Shown: piece after piece, positions 59,813 to 64,000 of the stretch
How the letters are laid out: each line of letters begins with the position of its first letter
Numbering within the stretch: the stretch's first letter is position 1
Assembly: GCA_963728355.1 (NCBI GenBank)
Contig: CAVSJQ010000014.1
Coordinates: 62,001 to 126,000, forward strand
Length of the DNA: 64,000 bases
Direction of reading: 5' to 3'
From: Sva-07 sp963728355
Lineage (GTDB): Bacteria; Actinomycetota; Acidimicrobiia; Acidimicrobiales; Ilumatobacteraceae
Made by a program: the position numbers and the translations under genes
The notes under the pieces: generated by a model
What the model saw: the letters and a program-made list of their open reading frames with translations, nothing else
Told to the model about the DNA's origin: nothing
The model's database searches: none

Positions 59813-61621
59813 GTGGCGACCCGTTGGTTCGCCGAGGCCTCATACGTCCGCAAGTGGATCGTGCTCGGGGTCGTGATCGGCGTGATCGCGGGGCTCGGCG
59901 CGGTCGTCTTCTACGAGGCGCTGAAGGCGGCGACGCACCTGTTCCTGGCGGTCCTGGCCGGGTACACGGTGCCGACGCCGATCGGCGAGGGCAACGTCGC
60001 GGTCGGGGCCGACCCGGCCCGCCCCTGGGCGCTGCCGCTGATCGTCGGCGGCGGCGCGCTGCTCGGCGGGCTGCTCGTCTTCACGATCGCGCCGGAGGCC
60101 GAGGGCCACGGCACCGACGCGGCGATCGCCGCCGTCCACCACAACCCGCGCGGCGTCCGCTTCCGCACGGTGCTGGTGAAGATCGTCGCCTCGGCGCTGA
60201 CGATCGGCTCCGGCGGCTCGGGCGGCCGCGAGGGGCCGACCGGCCAGATCAGCGCCGGCTTCGGCTCGCTGCTCGCCCGCGTGCTGGAGCTCTCCCCCGA
60301 GGACGCGCGGATCGCCGTGGCGACCGGGATCGGCTCCGGGATCGGCGCGATCTTCAGCGCCCCGCTGGGCGGCGCGGTGCTCTCCGCGGAGATCATCTAC
60401 CGCGACGACTTCGACCCGGCCGCGCTGCTGCCGAGCTTCATCGCGGCCGGCATCGGCTACGCGATCTTCGGTGGCTTCGAGGGCTACGGCGCGCTGTTCG
60501 GCAACCACGGGTCGACCGACTTCACGGCTCCCGCGAACCTGCCCTGGTTCGCGGTGATCGGCATCATCGGCGGCCTGATCGGGCTGCTCTACGCGCGCGG
60601 CTTCTACGGCATGCACGACTGGTTCAGCCGCTGGAGCGTGCCGCGCTGGCTGAAACCGGCGATCGGCGGCGTCCTGGTCGGCCTGATGGCGATCGCGATG
60701 CCCGAGGTGCTGGGGACCGGCTACGGGTGGATCCAGCACGGGCTCGGCGAACACCTGAAGGAGATGCCGCTGTGGATCGTGCTGGCGCTGCCCCTGGCCC
60801 GGATCCTCGCCACCGGGCTGTCGATCGGCTCGGGCGGCTCGGGTGGGATCTTCGGGCCGGGGATGGTGATCGGCGCCTTCGTCGGCGCCGCCGTCTGGCG
60901 CCTCTTCGAGCCGATCGCCCCCGGCATGGGAGGCGACCCGGCGCCGTTCGTGATCGTCGGGATGATGTGCTCCTTCGGCAGCGTCGCGCGGGCGCCGCTC
61001 GCCGTGCTGCTGATGGTCGCCGAGATGACCGGCAGCATCGCCGCGATCGAGCCGGGGATGATCGCGGTCGGGCTCGCCTGGCTGATCGTCCGCCGCACCG
61101 ACGTGACGATGTACCGCTCGCAGCTGCTCGACCGCGAGCACGCCCCCGGCCGCCGGCTGCTCGAGGACGTGCCGCTGCTGAGCGGGGCGCCGGTCGCCGC
61201 GGCGATGGACGATCCGAAGGTGATCCTCGGCGACCACCTGACGGTCGGCGCGGCGCGGCTCGCGATGGCGGGCGCACGGGTCGGCGCGGCGCCGGTGGTC
61301 GACCGCGACGAACGCTTCGAGGGAGCGGTGCGGGCCGCCGCCCTGCTGACCGGCAAGGAGGACGCGCCGCTGCGCGCGCTGGTCGACGCGGGCGCCGCCT
61401 CGGTGCCGCTGAGCAGCACCGTCGACGTCGCGGTCGACGCGCTGGCGAGCGGCGAGTCGACCTTCGTCACGGTGCTCGACGAGGACCGCAAGGTGGTCGG
61501 CACGCTGGCGATCCACGACCTCGCGTCCGCCTACCGCCGCGAGCTGCAGGCTCGGGCCGGGGCGACCGGCAGCTCCGGCTCCTCCGGCGCGCCGGACCCG
61601 CCGCCGATCCCGACCGCGTAG
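59813..61621 (+). CDS. ClC-type chloride/proton antiporter with C-terminal CBS domains
   Basis: Membrane protein of 602 residues. The ClC selectivity motifs are GSGGSGGREGPTG (with the gating glutamate) and later GSGGSGGIFGPGMVIG; the helix hairpins between them are regular. About residues 455-590 form two CBS modules (AAMDDPKVILGDHLTVGAAR, GESTFVTVLDEDRKVVGTLA) that usually regulate the pore by adenine nucleotides. GTG at 59813 is chosen. It may act in acid resistance or ion balance. A Ser/Gly-rich tail ends the protein. Confidence 0.93.
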   Translation: MATRWFAEASYVRKWIVLGVVIGVIAGLGAVVFYEALKAATHLFLAVLAGYTVPTPIGEGNVAVGADPARPWALPLIVGGGALLGGLLVFTIAPEAEGHGTDAAIAAVHHNPRGVRFRTVLVKIVASALTIGSGGSGGREGPTGQISAGFGSLLARVLELSPEDARIAVATGIGSGIGAIFSAPLGGAVLSAEIIYRDDFDPAALLPSFIAAGIGYAIFGGFEGYGALFGNHGSTDFTAPANLPWFAVIGIIGGLIGLLYARGFYGMHDWFSRWSVPRWLKPAIGGVLVGLMAIAMPEVLGTGYGWIQHGLGEHLKEMPLWIVLALPLARILATGLSIGSGGSGGIFGPGMVIGAFVGAAVWRLFEPIAPGMGGDPAPFVIVGMMCSFGSVARAPLAVLLMVAEMTGSIAAIEPGMIAVGLAWLIVRRTDVTMYRSQLLDREHAPGRRLLEDVPLLSGAPVAAAMDDPKVILGDHLTVGAARLAMAGARVGAAPVVDRDERFEGAVRAAALLTGKEDAPLRALVDAGAASVPLSSTVDVAVDALASGESTFVTVLDEDRKVVGTLAIHDLASAYRRELQARAGATGSSGSSGAPDPPPIPTA

Positions 61622-61661
61622 CGCCCTCGGAGGGGTTCCGCCGGCGGCCACGCCCAGGCGG

Positions 61662-62348
61662 CTATTCCGCGACGGTGACCGCGGCGGGCATGAAGACGAG
61701 CCAGGTCGCCAGCGCGAGGCCGGCCGCCGCGAGGAGAACCAGCGCCAGGTCGGCCTTGACCAGGAGCGCGCCCGCGACGGCGCCGATCAGCATCGAGACG
61801 ACGGCGCCGCCGCGGCGCCAGCTGCCTCTGCCGCTGCCGCCCGCCAGCTGGGAGTCGGCGGCGAGCCCGGTCAGGGTCATGGTCAGGACGGTCGTGCTGA
61901 GGTCGGCCACTTTCAGCCGGCGCACGGTCGCGTTGCGGATGCCCATCGCGAAGGCGATCAGGGCGATGACCAGGTCGCCCGAGAATCGCCCAGGCCTGAT
62001 GTCGAAGAGGATCGCCAGCAGCATCGCGAGGCTGATCAGGCTGACCTCGATCAGCATCGCGCGCGACAGGTGGGCCTCCCTGACCGGCAGCCTGTCGCCC
62101 ATCCTGCCGCCGACCACCGCGCCGAGGAGGAACGCCCCGAGCGACACCAGCGGTGCCAGCACCGGCAGCCCGCTGGAGCCGGCGATTCCGAAGCCGAGCA
62201 GGACGATGTTGCCGGTCATGTTGGCCGCGAACACGCGGCCGAGGCCGAGGTAGGAGGCGGAGTCGATCACCCCCGTGGTCAGGGTCAGCACCAGCAGCGT
62301 GCGGGTCAGCGGGTGGCGAAGCGAATCGGTGGGCATCGCCTCAGACAT
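61662..62348 (-). CDS. DUF1275/YoaK family membrane protein
   Basis: Membrane protein of 228 residues with about six to seven helices. The family opening is LVLTLTTGVIDSASYLGLGR followed by VFAANMTGNIVLLGFGIAGS; the later MGIRNATVRRLKVADLSTTV contains the conserved RN..VR pattern. DUF1275 function is unknown, with some evidence of transporter-like roles. It is divergent from tRNA-Trp, with a palindrome between them. Confidence 0.92.
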   Translation of the reverse strand: MSEAMPTDSLRHPLTRTLLVLTLTTGVIDSASYLGLGRVFAANMTGNIVLLGFGIAGSSGLPVLAPLVSLGAFLLGAVVGGRMGDRLPVREAHLSRAMLIEVSLISLAMLLAILFDIRPGRFSGDLVIALIAFAMGIRNATVRRLKVADLSTTVLTMTLTGLAADSQLAGGSGRGSWRRGGAVVSMLIGAVAGALLVKADLALVLLAAAGLALATWLVFMPAAVTVAE

Positions 62349-62396
62349 TTCGCCGTCGGGGCCGCCTTTCCCCCAGGCCGAGAGCGCGCCCCTCTT

Positions 62397-62439
62397 GCGG
62401 TGCTCCTTACTTCGCCTATGCCGAAGTGAGGAACACCGC
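62397..62439. repeat. Intergenic palindrome between DUF1275 gene and tRNA-Trp
   Basis: GCGGTGCTCCTTACTTCG (62397-62414) pairs with CGAAGTGAGGAACACCGC (62422-62439) over 7 nt, with two non-Watson-Crick positions. It lies between divergent transcripts, so it is not a terminator for either. The arm again ends in ACTT-like sequence on the inner side. Confidence 0.82.
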
Positions 62440-62485
62440 GGGCACGCCGCCGTCCCCGTCCGCTCGTTACGATCCTTGTCCCTCT

Positions 62486-62559
62486 GGGGCAGTGGCCCAA
62501 TTGGCTAAGGCACCGGTCTCCAAAACCGGCGATTCCAGGTTCGAGTCCTGGCTGCCCCG
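62486..62559 (+). tRNA. tRNA-Trp (anticodon CCA)
   Basis: Acceptor GGGGCAG pairs with CTGCCCC; D-arm GCCCAATTGGCTAAGGC; anticodon stem CCGGT/ACCGG around CTCCAAA gives CCA; T-arm CCAGGTTCGAGTCCTGG. Discriminator G, no encoded CCA. A TACGAT box lies 12 nt upstream. It sits 18 nt before the PHP phosphatase gene. Confidence 0.97.
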
Positions 62560-62577
62560 TCGACCGGGACGACGGCG

Positions 62578-63309
62578 ATGATCGACCTGCACTGCCACAT
62601 CCTGCCCGGGGTCGACGACGGGGCGCTCGACGTCGCCGACAGCCTCGGCCTGGCGCGCCAGGCGGTGGGTGACGGGATCGAGGCGGTCTGCGCGACGCCG
62701 CACATCCGCCACGACCACGACGTGCGGATCGACGAGGTTTCCCGGCGCGTCGAGGCGCTGAACGCGCGGCTGGCCGAGGAGGGTCTGCCGTTGACCGTGT
62801 TGAGCGGCGGCGAGGTGGCCGAGACGGCGGTCGAAGGGCTCTCCGAGGAGGAACTCGGTCGGGTGGCGCTCGGCGACGGGCGCTGGATCCTGCTCGAGCC
62901 GGCGCCGGGGCCCCTCTCCGACAGCCTCCAGGAGCGGGTCGACCACCTCGCCGAGCGCGGCCGCCGGGCGCTGATCGCCCACCCGGAGCGCCACCTCTCG
63001 GCCGACATGCACGAGCGGATCGCGGCGCTGATCGCCGCCGGGGCCCTGGTCCAGGCGACCGCCGACTTCTTCCTGCGCGAGCCGAGCGCCGCCGGGATGC
63101 GGGCGCTGGCCGAGGCCGGGCTGGTCCACGTGCTGAGCAGCGACGCGCACTCCTCCCACGGCGGCCGGCCACTGCACCTGGCGGCGGCGTTCGGGGCGCT
63201 CGCCGAGATCGAGATGCTCGTCCCGCACCTCGCCTGGATGCGCGACACCGCCCCGCGGGCGATCGTCGGCGGCGATCCGCTCGAGCGGCCCTTCGATCCG
63301 CTCGTCTAG
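62578..63309 (+). CDS. PHP-domain tyrosine phosphatase (CpsB/YwqE type)
   Basis: Metal-dependent phosphatase of 243 residues. PHP motifs in order: MIDLHCHILPGVDDGA, CATPHIRHDH, EPAPGPLSDS, IAHPERHL and SSDAHSSHG, supplying the His/Asp metal ligands. Such enzymes dephosphorylate bacterial tyrosine kinases that control capsule or exopolysaccharide export. No kinase gene is in view. It starts 18 nt after tRNA-Trp, so may be read from the tRNA promoter. It abuts the PfkB gene tail to tail. Confidence 0.9.
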   Translation: MIDLHCHILPGVDDGALDVADSLGLARQAVGDGIEAVCATPHIRHDHDVRIDEVSRRVEALNARLAEEGLPLTVLSGGEVAETAVEGLSEEELGRVALGDGRWILLEPAPGPLSDSLQERVDHLAERGRRALIAHPERHLSADMHERIAALIAAGALVQATADFFLREPSAAGMRALAEAGLVHVLSSDAHSSHGGRPLHLAAAFGALAEIEMLVPHLAWMRDTAPRAIVGGDPLERPFDPLV

Positions 63310-64000
63310 CTACAGCGGGCGCAGCTCGACCTTGCGCGCCAGGTCCTCGACCACCCCGCGCGAGCCGCTGCCGAGGCCGTGGTGCAGGAAGTTGGCGGCG
63401 CCGGCGGCGGCGCCGATCCGCAGCGTCTCCTCCCAGCCGACCCCGGCGGCGACGCAGGCGGCGAGGGCGCCCATCATCGAGTCCCCGCACCCCTCGCGCG
63501 AGCCCCGCTCGAAGCGGGGCGGGACCAGCTCCCAGGCCTCCTCGCCGCGCAGCACCATCGCCGGCTCCCCGGCCCGGGTGACGATCGCGGCGCCGGCGCC
63601 GGCGTCGAGCAGGCGCCGTGCGGCATCGCGCATCCGCCCGGTGGTGTCCACCGGCCCCTTCACGTAGCCCGCCAGCTCCCAGTCGTTGATCTTGACCAGG
63701 TCGGGGCCGCCCACCAGGGCGCTGTCGAGGCGGGGCGGCGAGAGGTCGACGAGGACCGGCGTGCCGTTGGCCCGCACGTCGGCGACCAGGTTGCCGTAGA
63801 TCTCCAGCGGTAGCGCCTCGGGCGGGAACGGGCCGCAGAGCGCGAGCGCCGCCGCGTCGAGGGCGACCGCCACCGCGGTCGAGAAGAGCTCGTCGATCTC
63901 GTGGCGGGTCGGCGACGTCGCGACGCCCTGGGCGATCGGCACCCGCTCGCCGCCGCGCCGGTCGTGCAGGTAGCAGCCGCTCGGCGCGGCGGTCTCGACC
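63310..64000 (-). CDS. PfkB family carbohydrate kinase (1-phosphofructokinase/tagatose-6-P kinase-like), partial
   Basis: C-terminal ~230 residues of a ribokinase-superfamily sugar kinase, open to the window edge. It contains PVLVDLSPPRLDSALVGGPD, the conserved VKINDWELAGYVKG, and the C-terminal anion-hole motif GSREGCGDSMMGALAACVAA with the catalytic aspartate in GCGDS. The layout is like FruK/LacC kinases; the exact sugar phosphate is unknown. The N-terminal substrate domain lies beyond the window. Confidence 0.85.
   Translation of the reverse strand, partial: VETAAPSGCYLHDRRGGERVPIAQGVATSPTRHEIDELFSTAVAVALDAAALALCGPFPPEALPLEIYGNLVADVRANGTPVLVDLSPPRLDSALVGGPDLVKINDWELAGYVKGPVDTTGRMRDAARRLLDAGAGAAIVTRAGEPAMVLRGEEAWELVPPRFERGSREGCGDSMMGALAACVAAGVGWEETLRIGAAAGAANFLHHGLGSGSRGVVEDLARKVELRPL

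Overview
The window is a very GC-rich (roughly 70 percent by eye) chromosomal segment of an actinobacterium-like organism. Its mix of genes (an F420-type PPOX enzyme, an ECF41 sigma factor with its typical promoter, a TreT-type trehalose synthase, a porGAB operon, many small secreted proteins, and genes with a -10 box only 6-10 nt before the start codon) suits the class Thermoleophilia (Solirubrobacterales-like). That placement is inference; no rRNA is present. There is no prophage, IS element or CRISPR array. The sequence reads as ordinary chromosome with a few decayed genes and an unusual set of intergenic palindromes.

Layout. 1-2.6 kb: an amino-acid ABC transporter (permease cut by the window edge, plus its binding protein), a PPOX-fold enzyme and two small proteins. 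2.6-11 kb: a MarR regulator divergent from a YbhN-like flippase, an MFS exporter divergent from a short CDF metal exporter, a methyltransferase, a secreted protein of unknown function, a secreted metallophosphoesterase and a DUF2254 membrane protein. 11-17.3 kb: a CRP-like regulator, then an SDR and a tight operon of acyl-CoA ligase, DUF35 OB-fold protein, thiolase-like protein and cytochrome P450, probably for breakdown or tailoring of a lipid, sterol or terpenoid. 17.4-21.9 kb: a four-gene 2-oxoacid:ferredoxin oxidoreductase operon whose last gene fuses a GltD-like NAD(P)H/FAD module to two [4Fe-4S] clusters. 22-24.4 kb: a hydrolase and TreT. 24.4-28 kb: a decayed secreted propeller gene, an AhpD-like protein, an epoxide hydrolase and a frameshifted tyrosine phosphatase. 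28-31.6 kb: a TetR regulator and methyltransferase around a near-ideal operator, a serine-hydrolase homologue lacking catalytic residues and a small protein with a decayed second copy near 40.8 kb. 31.7-33.8 kb: an ECF41 sigma factor with an FAD oxidoreductase. 33.9-42.9 kb: a zinc-ribbon protein, cold-shock protein, fatty-acid desaturase, a 1036-residue exported protein and a secreted alpha/beta hydrolase. 43-49.8 kb: two tRNAs, an alkyltransferase-like repair protein, a class III aminotransferase, a quinone-oxidoreductase-like enzyme, a cupin, 6-phosphogluconate dehydrogenase and a DMT/NIPA-like membrane protein. 49.9-55.5 kb: a lipoprotein, a polyprenol-dependent mannosyltransferase-like protein, a dense palindrome cluster, YjbQ and a probable Mg2+ uptake pair (NRAMP-related transporter plus an MgtE_N/CBS protein). 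55.5-64 kb: an SQR/NDH-like flavoprotein, a sugar-dehydrogenase-like lipoprotein, a second CRP-like regulator, a ClC antiporter, a DUF1275 protein, tRNA-Trp, a PHP-type phosphatase and a PfkB kinase cut by the edge.

Three signals run across gene boundaries. First, hairpins in at least nine intergenic places differ in sequence, yet both arms change together, which points to selection on structure. Second, several exported proteins encode glutamate mostly with GAA, while cytoplasmic genes use GAG almost exclusively. Third, many genes have a TANNNT box 6-10 nt before the start codon and so look leaderless.
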